A stretch of 64,000 nt of DNA from Marvania coccoides (lineage: Eukaryota; Chlorophyta; Trebouxiophyceae; Chlorellales; Chlorellaceae): positions 1,116,001 through 1,180,000 of the forward strand of contig OY978106.1 in assembly GCA_963854735.1 (NCBI GenBank), written 5' to 3'. The notes under the pieces are model-generated. The model was given only the letters and a program-made list of their open reading frames with translations, made no database searches and was not told the DNA's origin. This document shows, piece by piece, positions 32,407 to 42,886 of this stretch (position 1 is the first letter of the stretch; every line of letters starts with the position of its first letter). Made by a program: the position numbers and the translations under genes.

Positions 32407-35400
32407 ATGGCAAGCACTGAAAATATAAGGTGGGTAACCAAGATCATGGGCTTGCATTGGGGAGTCCAACACCCATCGCAAACCTCTCTCTGTTTTTTTA
32501 TCACGTCCGCAACCACCCGCATTCGCAGTGTGCACGTCCGCGTGCGGCCGTTGAGCGATGCTGAAAAGGAGAAAGGAAAGGCGTGGAAGGTGGATGGCAA
32601 CGCCGTTGCCCAGATTGATTCCACCTCGGGTGCCCCTTTCAGCGATGCCTCTCCCTACATGTTGGACACCATCTTCGACGGCAGCTGCACCACCGCCGAC
32701 GTCTACAAGCGCACCACCCGCGACCTCATCCATCAGATCGTCGAGGGCTTCAACTCCACGGTGTTTGCGTACGGCCAGACCTCCTCCGGCAAGACCCACA
32801 CGATGCGCGGCACCGACGACGAGCCAGGCATCATCCCGTTGGCGGTGCGGGAGATCTTCGACCTCATCAACGCCACCAAAGATCGCGAGTTCCTGCTGCG
32901 CGTGTCCTACATGGAGGTGCGTTTTAGCGCTATTGCGCAGTATCCGACGACTTGACAGCAGCGCTTCTGACCTTGATTTTCTCACACTACTGCTGCAGCT
33001 GTACAACGAGGACATCAACGATCTGCTGGCCCCTGGCAACTCCAAGCTGCCGGTGCACGAGTCCCGGGAGGCGGGGGTCTACGTTGCCGGCCTGCGCGAG
33101 GACATTGTATCGTCGCCTGACCAGGTGTTGGACTTGCTGTCCCAGGGGGAGCGTCACCGCCACGTGGGCGAGACCAAGATGAACAAGAACTCGTCTCGCT
33201 CCCACACCATCTTCCGCATGGTGGTGGAGTCCCGCAGCACCGTGGTGGGGGTCGCTGACGGCGCCGGCGGCGATGTTGGCGCCATCAGAGTGTCCGCCCT
33301 CACACTGGTGGACCTGGCTGGCAGCGAGCGCATCGCCAAGACGGGAGCTGAGGGTCAGCGCGCCAAAGAGGGCGCCGCCATCAACAAGAGTCTCCTGACC
33401 CTGGGCACGGTGATCAACAAGCTGTCCGAGGGGGTGGCGGCGGCCCAAGGCGGCCACATCCCGTACCGCGACTCCAAGCTCACCCGCATCCTGCAGCCGT
33501 CGCTAGGAGGTAACGCCAAGACCGCCATCATCTGCGCCATCACCCCCGCGGCCGTGCACGTGGAGGAGAGCCACAGCACGCTGCGCTTTGCATGCCGCGC
33601 CAAGCGCGTGGTCAACAACGCCACTGTGAACGAGGTGCTGTCGGATGCGGCGGTGCTGAAGCGTCAGGCCAAGGAGATTGAGGACCTGCGCAGCGCGCTG
33701 CAGTCCAGCGGCAATGCTGCGCACATTGAGGCTGAAATCGGGCGCCTGAGGGGGGAGCTGCTGCGCAAAGACCAGGAGAAGGAGCACATGAGCGTAGCGC
33801 TGGCGGCAGAGAAGGAGGAGCGCGAGCGGGCGCAGCGCAAGGTGGACAACATGACGCGGCTGATGCTGGAGGGGGGAAAGAATGGCGGTAACGGAGGCGG
33901 CGCTGCCGGGTCCCCCCAGGCAAATGCAGGCAAGGGCAAGGGGCGGCGGGAGAACCGCCGTGAGACTTGGTGCCCTGGAGCTGCGCAGCGCAAGCGTCCG
34001 TTGCTGCCCAACCTGGCTGCGATGCCTGAAGAAGGCAACGCTGCTGGCGGTGCTTCTGATGCAGCTCCTGCTGTGCCTGCGCAACGGCGCTCTGACGGCG
34101 GTGCGCTGCTGTCTTCCGCCCGCATTATGGGCGCCTCCCCTCCCCGCAAGTTCCAGCACACTGGCGATACCGCCTGTGACGGCATGCAGCAGCCACCCAA
34201 CCTGGCGGCGCTGCAGTCCAAGCTGCGGGAGCTGGAGACCGCCAACGACCTGATGCAGCGAGAGTTGGACGCGGTGGCTGAAGCCGCCCAGCGCACCCAG
34301 CAGCAGCTGAGGGACGCTGAGGATGAGCTGATGGCTGTGGCCGAGGAGCGAGACAAGCTTGGCCCTGCCGTCAAAGAAGCGCAGTGGAAGGCGCGCCAGC
34401 TGGAGCGGGAGGTGGTGGCGCTGGCGAAGGAGCGCGATGCCGCGGTGGCCACCGCTGCAGAGCTGGAGGCGGCCGCCGCTGCGGCGCCGCAAGTCGGTGC
34501 AGTCGATGAGGCAGCTGTGGCGCAGCTGGAGGCGGCCACTGCGGAGGTGGCGCGCCTGAAGGTGGAGATGGAGGATGTGGCCACGCTGAAGGTGGAGCTG
34601 GCTGAAGCCGCCGCCGCCAAGGAGCAGCTGGGCAGCAAAGCTGACAAGGCCAAGGCCGCCGCTGCCGAGGCTGAGGAGAAGGCCAAGGGCCTGGCTGCCG
34701 AGCTGGCGAGCGCGAGGACGGCCAAGGAGGCGTCGGATGAAAAGGCCGAGGAGCTGGAGGTGCGGTGCAAGGAGCTGGCTGAGGAGGCGCAGCGTCTGAG
34801 CGCCCACATCACCGACCTGGAGACCAGAAAGCGCGCGCCGCTGTACCAGAAGCGCCAGGAGGACGAGCTGCGCGCCGCGGTGGAAAAGGCCGGCGAGGCG
34901 GAGGTGCGGGTCAATGAGGCTGAGGCTCGGGTCAAGGAGGCACGAGCGGCGCAAGAGGCCGCTGAAGCGGCGGCGGCGGCGCTCAAAGAGGATCTGGAGC
35001 GTGCGCAGGCGGCTGCCGCTGAGGAGCTGGCCGACCAGCGCGGCGCTGCGGAGGTGGCTGCCCAGCGGGCTGCTGCGGAGGCTGAGCTGGTGGCTGCTCG
35101 GCACGCAGAGGCAGTGGAGGTGGCAAGAGCGCGGGAGGCCGCGCTGGAAGCCGCCAAGACCGCCGGGGAGACTAACCTGGCGGAGCGCGATGCTGCCGTG
35201 GCGGAGCTTACCCAGGAGCTGGCTAGCGAGCGAGAGACGGTGGCGACACTGCAGGCCCAACTGGAGGAGACCCAGGCCTGCGCTGACGCCGCTGCAGAGC
35301 ACGTGCGCTTCTTGGAGGAGAAGGCGGAGACCGAGGCTGCGGAAGCCGAGAAGGAGAAGCAGGCGCTGGAGGCCAGCATTGAGGGTGTCCGTGCTGAAGC

Positions 35401-38032
35401 GGCCGCTGCTGCCGACAGCCATGCTGCCGCTCTGGCGACGCTGGGCGAGGAGCGGGAGGCTCTCACCGCAGTAAACGCCGCCCTGGAGGCGTCCAAGAGC
35501 GAGCTGGAGGCCAGGGTGGCTGCTGCGGCTGCCGCCCTGCACGCTGCTGATGAGTTGAAGGAGCTTCGCCGCAAGTACAAGGACCAGACCGCCAAGCTGA
35601 ACCAGGCACTGAAATCCGCCAACGCGGGGAGCAAGGGTACCGAGCGCGCGGCGGACCGCGCTGAGAAGGAGTCTGAGCGCCTGCGTGGGCAGGTGAAGGA
35701 GTTGGAAGGGAAGCTGCGGGCGGCGGTGGCTGACAAGAACACCGCGCAGCTGGAGAAGGCGGCGCTGGAGAGGGAGCTGCGCGGCGCTCGCGCCCAGCTG
35801 GACAAGCTGAGCAAGAACATTGGGCGCATCGCCGGGGTTGAGGAGCGCAAGCGCGAGTCCATCATGGTGGGCTTCAACCAAACCAAGGGGCGGCTGGCCA
35901 CGGTTGAGGACTCGCTGGCTGCGGCGCAGAACGAACTAGAGAGGACCTCCTTTGAGCTCGAGACCCAGCGTGCGGAGGCTGGACGGCTGGCGGCTGAGCT
36001 GGAGGGCGCCCAACGCACAGGAGACGAGGCTACTGCGCGCGCTGACGACCTGGCAGGGCAGCTGGAGGCGACGGAGGCCGACATTGAGGCTCTGCGCGCT
36101 GACCTGGACGCCGTGCGCGCCGATCTGGACCAGAAAACTGCGGATCTGGGTGAGGCCACCGAGCGCGCGGCTGCCCTGGAGGCAGAGCTCGCAGAGGCCC
36201 AAGACGCGCGGGCCATGCTGTTGCACGAGAAGGCTGGGCTGGAGGCGGACCTGGTGGCCGCCAATGCTGACGCAGCAGTCGTGGCTGAGCGCCTGGCTGC
36301 AGCCGAAGCGCAGCTGCCCCGCATTGAGGAGCTCGAGGAGGAGCTGGCGGTCGCCAAGGAGGAGGTGGTTGCTGCTGAGGCGGCCGGCAAGGAGCAGAGT
36401 GAGGCGTCCAAGGTACGCAGAGATGTTTTAATCTTTTTCATCTTCAAAACTGTTCAGCTGTACGGGTTTTTTTTTTCTCATTCATTTTTTTACTTCTTCT
36501 TGCTGCAGAAGCGCATTGCGTCGCTGGAGGGTGACATCTCCGTGCTGCAGGCGGGCATGGAGGAGGTAGCTGCCGCCGCAGGCCAGGAGAAGGCTGCTGC
36601 AGACGCTGCCGCTGCTGGTGTTGCCGAAAAACTGGCCTGCCTGGAGGCCTCGCTGGAGGAACGCGCTGCCTACGTGAGCACCCTGGAGAGCCAGATCAAT
36701 GACGCCATGTCCGAGGGGATGGAGCTCAAGGCTGCCGCCGATGGGGCCGCCGCGCAGTGCAAGGCGCTGGAGGAACAACTGGCGGCGGCAGCTGCCGAGA
36801 TTTCGCAGCTCAAGACCGAGATGGAGTCCAGCCGCGCTCAGGAGGAGTCTCTCGTGGAGGAGGCGCAGGGTCTGCGTGCCCAGGTGACGGCATCGGCTGA
36901 GGAAGCCACCGGCTTGCACACCCTCCTCGCTGAGCTGAAGAACCAGCTGGAAGCCAGCCGCACCGAGGCGGCAGCGCTGCTGGAGGAGGTCCAGGACCTC
37001 CGCAGCCAGGTGGCCGCCTCTGCAGAGGGTGAAGCCGGGCTGCAGGGCCGTCTGTCGGAGCTGCAGGCAGAGCTGCAGGGCATGCGGGCTGCCAAGGCGG
37101 AGTGGGAGGCGCGTTCCGCTGAGATGTCCGAGGAGGTGGAGAAATGGAAGTGTGCGGCCGCGGACGTGGAGCAGAAACAGGCGGCAGCGGAGGAGGCCGC
37201 CGGCGAGGTCGCGACAGCACTGGAGGCTGCTCGCTCCGAGGCTGGTGAGCTGCGCGCGGCTGTGGATGCCGCGGAGGCGGCAGTGGGCGCCGCGGAGGAG
37301 CTGCGTGCCTCTGAGGCTGCTAGCGCTGAGCGCCAGATTGGAGCGGTGCAGGCCCGGCTGTATGCCGCTGAAGCAGCGCTGGAAGAGGAGCGTGGGGACG
37401 CCTCTGAGCTGGTGGCCGCCGTGGAGTCTCTTCGCGCGGAGCTGGATGTGGAGCGCGCTGCGGTGGCGGCGCAGGCTGACTTGGCTGCTCGCCAGGTGGC
37501 TGCCGCCCATGATGAGGCTGGCCGGGCCGTCGAGGCTGCAGACCGCAAGATCGCGACCCTCAACTCCCGCATCCAGACCCTGGAGTCGCAGGCCATCCGT
37601 GCCGCGCAGCAGGCTGAGGCTGCTCTGGCCAGGGTGAATGCTGCGGCAGGCCCTGAGGGGGCCGCTGCCGCGGAGCTGGAGGCGCGGTGCGCCGCGCTGC
37701 AGGAGGACCTGCGCAAGAGCAGGCGCCGCGAGGAGAAGCTGCAGGCGCTGCAGTTCCGCCTGCGGGAGGACCTGCGCAGTGCTGACGGGGACCTCGCTTC
37801 CTTTGACCAGCTTCGTGATGTGCGTGCTCTGGAGTATGAGCTGGACCGCATGGCCAATCGCGCGTCGAGGGACAAGGCGGCGCTGAAGCAGGCGCTGGCT
37901 GCGGCCCAGAAGCGCGTGGCTGAGCTTGAGGCGGTGACCAGGGGCAGCAGCGGTGGAGGAGCAGTGGGCAAAAAGGCACTGGCGCCTGCTGCCACGATGG
38001 CTCTGGCTGACAAGGAGAACCAATTGCTGTAG
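32407..38032 (+). CDS. Giant kinesin-7 (CENP-E-like) with Ala/Glu-rich coiled-coil tail
   Basis: Four exons (32407..32429, 32529..32916, 32999..36412, 36509..38032) give 1,782 aa. The N-terminal motor (about 8-345) opens with SVHVRVRPLSDAEK and shows the P-loop GQTSSGKTHTM, switch I NKNSSRSHTIF, switch II LVDLAGSE and KSLLTLGTVINKLSE. The very short N-terminus before the motor and the motor details fit kinesin-7. A linker (about 425-545) is Gly/Pro-rich, and from about 545 to 1,750 the protein is almost pure heptad coil of Ala, Glu, Leu, Gln and Arg. It probably moves toward microtubule plus ends in mitosis; the tail cargo is unknown. The last intron (96 bp) has no stop and keeps frame, so retention would add 32 residues. 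Long antisense frames over the coil are artefacts. Confidence 0.9.
36413..36508 (+). other. Frame-preserving 96-bp intron in the kinesin gene
   Basis: GT-AG borders (AAG|GTACGC ... CTGCAG|AAG), a T-rich body and low GC mark it as an intron, yet its length is a multiple of three and it has no in-frame stop. Unspliced RNA would encode a Phe-rich hydrophobic insert in the coiled coil. Confidence 0.7.
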
Positions 38033-38284
38033 TGAAGAGGAATAGTATTTAGAAGTAGAAGTAGTAATAATGTTTCTGACTGAGATTGTTTCCCTTGAGA
38101 ATGAGATTTTATGGTGTTGTGGTGGATTTGGCTGATGTGGCTGGCTGGCAAATTTACTGGTGGGATTTGGTAGTTGGCGCAAAATTTGGAGAATTACAAG
38201 ACTTGACGCAATGCGGTGCATGCAATAACTATAACTGTTTTTACGTTCACTATGTAATGCAACATTAAAAGTACAAGCAACCCA
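38033..38284. other. 3' region of kinesin, overlapping the open frame of the small basic ORF
   Basis: AT-rich, with a TGTAA at 38253 (220 nt after the kinesin stop). Oddly, the minus-strand frame of the gene starting at 38623 stays open through it. Confidence 0.4.
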
Positions 38285-38623
38285 TTTTTTTCTCGCGGTG
38301 GTGGCCGCGATGCGCTTTTTCTGGGGCGCCGAGTTTTTGAGCACGATCCCGTTGCGTTCAGCTGCGCACCTGGCGAACTGCGCCCGTGCCCTGCCGCCGT
38401 ACCCAGTCATGTTTGCAATTTTGAGCACCTCCGCCTTGGTCAGTGACCGCCCCCCTCGCGATACGGCCACGCCCGCCGACAAGGTGCCGGCCTTATTCGC
38501 GAGCTTGATTTTCCTGGCGAGGTTGCGGACGTCGTACTGTGTTCCGTTGATGGTGACGATAAACTTTTCTCGGAGGTTCTTGGCGCGCTGGGGGGAGCGA
38601 CGCGCGCGAGGAGATGATAACAT
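38285..38623 (-). CDS. Small basic protein of unknown function; 3' end uncertain
   Basis: An ATG at 38623 opens a GC-rich, Lys/Arg-rich reading frame of about 113 codons (MLSSPRARRSPQRAKNLREK at the start, then ISO-like strands FIVTINGTQYDVRNLA, and SRGGRSLTKAEVLKIA). I do not recognise it. The basic composition suggests nucleic-acid binding or a ribosomal or chromatin role, but no motif proves this. The frame has no stop until 36482, far inside the kinesin gene on the other strand, so the true C-terminus must lie behind an unseen intron, or the frame is longer than normal by chance. GC content drops sharply near 38285, which I use as the approximate end. Confidence 0.45.
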
Positions 38624-38753
38624 TTTTTACAGTACTACTAGAAACTATTTTTTCCCTTCAAATGTAGATGAAACTTTGACTTTCACTCAGCTGTAGAAAT
38701 GCTCGAGATCATCGCACGCGTCACCATCGAGTCAGGGCCCACCCCGACGACTC

Positions 38754-39442
38754 TCAGCAGACGCTCCCGCTCCTCCAGGACCCGCCTCCGATATCCACAG
38801 ATGGATTCGACAGTGAATCGAGGTGCGCCTGAAGGTCTTCCCCGCTGTCGAAGTTCGAGAGGTCGATGTACGTATCCCTTGGGGGCTTAACCTCGCGGGG
38901 GAAATTGGTTCCTCGGTAAATGCAAACGCATCCTGCCATCAGGGCGTCCCAGAATTTCTCAGAGACGTACCCGGGCGCATCGTTATTTTCCAGTATCAGG
39001 GCAAACGTATGCCGCTGTCGCATGAATCCGTGCAGACGCTGACGCCGCTCTCGTCGACGATGGACCGCAGGGAATGGGCCCAGACGGCGCCGGGGGTGCG
39101 GACGATGGATGCCACGAGGTTCTCGACGTGGTCCTCGCGGTAGGCGTTGTCCGCGTCCAGGAAGCAGATGAAGGCGTACTCCGGCGCCGGCACCAGGAAA
39201 CTTGCGGCGGCGTAGATGAGATGGCCGGTGTAGCCATCCGCGCCTGTCGCCACGGGGAGCTCGATTTTGCGGGCGATGTCGTGCTGGCTGACCATGTCGA
39301 AGGCACGGGGGCCGTCCGCCACCACCCAGTGGTCTGTCGCCGCAAACGTCTGGCGGCGGACCGGGCCCACGCACCTGGCAAGCTCGGACGGGCTGGTGGA
39401 GCCACCCACTGCGGTGACCACCGCCACTCTGATCGACAACAT
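38754..39442 (-). pseudogene. Frame-broken chimera: GT2-like glycosyltransferase joined to GT10 fucosyltransferase C-terminus
   Basis: Frame 1 starts at 39442 (MLSIRVAVVTAVGG) and reads a GT-A/GT2-like domain: HWVVADGPR, FICFLDADNAYREDHVENLV (DxD-type motif) and WAHSLRSIVDESGVSVC, stopping at 38996. The next frame, with no start of its own, continues from about 39025 with a clear GT10 alpha-1,3-fucosyltransferase end: TFALILENNDAPGYVSEKFW, DALMAGCVCIYRG, then DTYIDLSNFDSGEDLQAHL, to a stop at 38754. The frames differ by one base and overlap by about 30 bp, and no plausible intron separates them. The GT10 part lacks the N-terminal half of its domain. It looks like a decayed or mis-assembled gene. 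It is intronless, unlike its neighbours, and could be an acquired sequence. Confidence 0.6.
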
Positions 39443-39786
39443 TTGGGTTTGCCCCTAGAGCGCATGGTCGAGCTTCTCCTATGCTATATTACCATGACAT
39501 GAAAGAATCTTACAGTAGAAGAAGAAGAAGAAGAGATGACGAAGAGATGAAGTGCTTGTAAGAGTATTAAGGTTTTTCTTGTTTGTTTACACAACAAGAA
39601 GAGTTCAATTTCAATGAATAAAGTCACGAGGGCGGCAGGGAGGCTAGCATTACCAAGTAAGATGCTTAGGAAGAGAAAAGAAGGACAAGGATTGGTAGGG
39701 ATTCACATAATTTGCGTTGACTTCGCAACAGAACCCCGTGGCGAAGCGCTGGAGGAGGATAAATAGAGAAATTCAAAACGATGACG
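39443..39786. other. Intergenic, 344 bp
   Basis: AT-rich with a (GAA)n-like run at about 39516-39533. It should hold the 5' region of the glycosyltransferase relic and the 3' UTR of the PLA2 gene. No gene seen. Confidence 0.5.
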
Positions 39787-40638
39787 TCATTTTCCGAACA
39801 GGTTAAACCACGTGCAAACTGGAGCCCATAGTTTCGTGCAGGCGGGACTTTGAAGGGCAACGGAATAGGCGACGACGTTCTCCGAGTATCGGCATTTCAG
39901 TTTCAGCGGGTTAATCCTGCAATAGGCCGAGTTCATCACTTTTGAAGCGCACCTGCATTTCATCGTGAATGTCAGAAGGCAATTCCTGGCTTTGAGTTGA
40001 GTTTGATATTTCTTCTTACCTGGTAAGGTTCCGTGCGCATACACAGTTGATGGCAGAGTATACGCAATTGCCCTTATGGCAACTGTCATGCGCTTGGCAG
40101 CACTTGTCCAGGTTGTTCAATGTAATATTCGGGTGCCCAGTGCTCGGCCCTGACCGCCCGGGCCCGCACCAATTTCCTAGCAAGGGACGGTAAAAACTTA
40201 AGTTTGAGCTGTTTCGTGTGCATGCGTCTCTCGATATTTTCCAGTGGTTGAGCTTGTAGAAAAGTGCTATTTTAAGACAGACTAGACAAAACGTATCCAT
40301 GGATATCGTTATTCTAGGAAACTCCTTATAAAAAAGGTGGAAAAATGCATTTGATTTGACTTACCATAATTGAGTTGAGGAGCTGCGCGAGCTGAGCGGG
40401 GACTGGCCACCTCGAATGCCTTGCGAATCTCGGTGTCAGTCATGTTTTCGTACTTCTTCGGCATCGGCACGCTGCAAAGACAATGGGGGGCCAAGCACTC
40501 TGGTAACATCTCTAGTTGCAGATTCAATGAAATAAACATTTAATAAACATGGGACATCTCCTACGTTTGGCCTCCAAGTGCGAATGTGGAGCACACAAAA
40601 AGGAGGATGCATAGGGGTATGAAGACTGACAGCCTCAT
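39787..40638 (-). CDS. Secreted phospholipase A2, small plant/algal type
   Basis: Four exons, complement(39787..39952, 40020..40176, 40365..40471, 40565..40638), give 167 aa. A clear signal peptide (RLSVFIPLCILLFVCSTFALG) comes first. The calcium loop appears as NWCGPGRSGPS and the catalytic motif as CCQAHDSC (His90-Asp91), followed by Cys-rich segments (NCVYSAINCVCARN, YCRINPLKLKC) that should form disulfides. The enzyme cleaves the sn-2 acyl chain of phospholipids, giving free fatty acid and lysophospholipid, in the secretory path or outside the cell. The size and Cys pattern match the small secreted PLA2 group of plants. Nothing suggests a toxin role. Confidence 0.85.
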
Positions 40639-41043
40639 TTCTCCTGCGCAAACAGATGGAAACGCAAACAGTCAATGTACTGCAGCCATAGCAAGAGTTG
40701 CAGATTGCTATTTGCAGCAGCCCTGTGGGGGGGCAGGGGGCAGATTAAAATGCGTGTTTTGAAATTATCTTGAAAAAATATATGACATTCAGCCTCTCCG
40801 TACCCTCAATATAGACGCAGTATCTAGTATATTGCAATACATAATGAGTAAGTAATGAGTAATAGCAATCCAACCCCCCAAACAAATACGTAAAATTGTT
40901 CTGGCAAATTGTTCTGGCAAATTGTTCAGTCTAGACTGGAAAGCATATAGTCACTGCTCTGCATTATTTAATTACAACACCATGATGATGAACTAGTAAC
41001 ACGCATAGCTATAAACCCTAAAACAGAAAACCCCTAAACTAAT
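40639..41043. other. Intergenic: promoter of PLA2 and 3' region of the truncated JmjC gene
   Basis: 405 bp, AT-rich, with a 13-bp tandem repeat at 40893-40927. I searched the minus strand here for the missing end of the JmjC domain and found nothing. Confidence 0.5.
40893..40927. repeat. 13-bp tandem repeat, 2.7 copies
   Basis: The unit AAATTGTTCTGGC is repeated head to tail twice and followed by a partial third copy (AAATTGTTC), with no mismatch. Confidence 0.85.
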
Positions 41044-42688
41044 TCAAAGTTGTACTTGCGCGACAGGATGCAGCAGGATGTCTAGGTGGGCGGTCGTCAG
41101 CGTGATGCACTGGTCGTGAAACACATCCTCCACGTCGCCCCCCCGCAGCTCCATCCCCTTGGAGTAGAACGGCGGGCAGTCTGCAACACGTCCATCCAGC
41201 GCATCCCTCAGGAACTGGCGCAGCATGGGTGCGCTCTCCTCGGGGAACGCGCTCCACACCGCCCCCGCCCCGCAGCCAATGATGGTCAGTGGGTCGTCAC
41301 CGCAGCGAGCGACCGGCCTCTCGGTTTCTGGAGGGTGCTGCACGTGGTGCAGGACGTTGCAGGCGTCACTGAGGTCCACGTGCAATTTGGTCACGTTGTC
41401 GCCACCCCCTGTGTGCTCCTCCTCGCGGCCGTACGCAATGTATCCTTTGGGGCCCAGGTCAGGCCCCGCAGCCGGCAGGTGGGTCGCCAAGTTGAGCAGA
41501 CCCTCAGAAGGGTTCAGGTACACGGCCAGTGGGTGCAGCATCTCCACGAAATCCTCGTACAGGCGCGGTAACTCGTCGGCAAAGGTGTCGTTTGGCGGGA
41601 AGTCCTTGAGCTTCTGCATCCGCAGCGGGGCCCCACCAGCGCCCATCGTGGGCCCATGGCATTCCTTGTACTCGGAGAAGAACTTCTTCGCGGGCGTGCT
41701 GACAGTCTCCCAGTCGGCGCAATCGATGACATCCAGGCTGCTGTTCTCGCCCACAGCGCTGGCCATCATGGTGGGGCCCCATTCCATCTTCCCCCGCAAA
41801 CCGCGGATGACGATGATCTGCTTCTCGCCCCACAGCTTCTCGAAGAGTCTGACGGTCCGCTGGCGGTGGGGAGAGCTGGGTGAAAAGTCGTTGGCGTGTG
41901 GCGTCCACACGTAGATACCATTGCCATTGGTGTCCCGGCCAGCGAGGCGGTAGTCTTGGCGTTCCAGCGACTCGTGCCAGCCTCCTCCCCCTTTGCCGGG
42001 TGTGGTCTCGACGGCACCCCCGCCTCGAGCCCCTGCCACCACCACCTCGTCGAGAATGCGCATTATGGGCACGGACAGTAGGCGCTTCATGGTGGTGGTT
42101 TCCTTCCATGAGGGGCACTCCAAGGCTGCAGTCCCCTGGGCGAGCTCGGCGCAGCACTGGGGGCAAAAATCTTCGCCGCAGTGCTGGCAGTTGGCGTGCA
42201 CGTTGTCCACGGTGGTCGCACAGCGGTTGCAAAGAATGCGGTCTGCGTGTTCAGATCAGTATATTTTTAGGTGTGTTTGAACAGATACGGCACATGCAGC
42301 CTTTTGGAACTCACCGTCAGAGTCTACATGCACAACCTGCAGACGGTTGATATCCAGCCCCTGACGCACAACCTGCGAAAAAATACCGTTTTTTTAAAAC
42401 TCGATCAAACCCAGCGGCACACAAGCAAGCAAGCTCTCTGTCCATGCATGCAGGAGGGAATAACGGACAACTCATATTCCGGCGCTAAAACCTTTTCCCA
42501 CCAGCTATTTCGATATATCCTTCCCCAGGGGACGCTTGGGATCAAGCGCTGCCATGGGAGGGGCTGGATTATTTCACTTGGCTGGGGGAAAGACTTCCAA
42601 AAACAAATTTTGAAGAGAATCCCTTGGGTTGATGTTTTCGTAGCAATGGACTCCATCTTCGTAAGAGGCTGTATACATGCTTACAAAT
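41044..42688 (-). CDS. KDM3/JHDM2-family JmjC protein, truncated at C-terminus; 5' end uncertain
   Basis: Supported exons are complement(41044..42242), (42315..42372) and, less surely, (42578..42688), all in phase. The protein has the KDM3-type zinc finger (RILCNRCATT, CQHCGEDFCPQCC), a long middle and the first part of the JmjC domain: KLHVDLSDACNVLHHVQHPP with the Fe-binding HxD, GAVWSAFPEESAPMLRQFLR and FHDQCITLTTAHLDIL. In KDM3 proteins about 50-60 more residues follow, including the CPHQV block with the third iron ligand. Here a stop comes at 41044 and no such sequence exists before the PLA2 gene. Without that His a demethylase (H3K9me1/2 in this family) should be inactive. The start codon was not found; the upstream WRC-type Cys motif of plant members is also not visible. 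It could be a pseudogene. Confidence 0.7.
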
Positions 42689-42886
42689 CTGAAGGGTCGG
42701 TGGGAATAAAAAATCCACCGGGTTTGACCATGCAAAAATGCAAATTCTCAACAGGCGCTGCTTGTGAAAAACTTTGAATTCGAATACCAATGCAAATCAA
42801 AACTGGGTGCATGCTGCTCACAAATGGGCAACTCTTGTTTGATGTCTTCAGCGCTAAAAGTATATGCAAATGTACCATTATCCAAT
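42689..42886. other. Unresolved 5' region of the JmjC gene
   Basis: About 200 bp between the JmjC exons and the SDR stop codon. It must hold the JmjC start and promoter, but no ATG-containing exon can be joined with confidence. Confidence 0.35.

Noticed and set aside
33503..36447. Very long antisense open frames (792 and 927 codons) over the kinesin coiled coil
   Set aside because: They mirror the Ala/Glu/Leu codon bias of the sense strand; the antisense products are Ser/Ala or Leu/Arg low-complexity sequence without domains.
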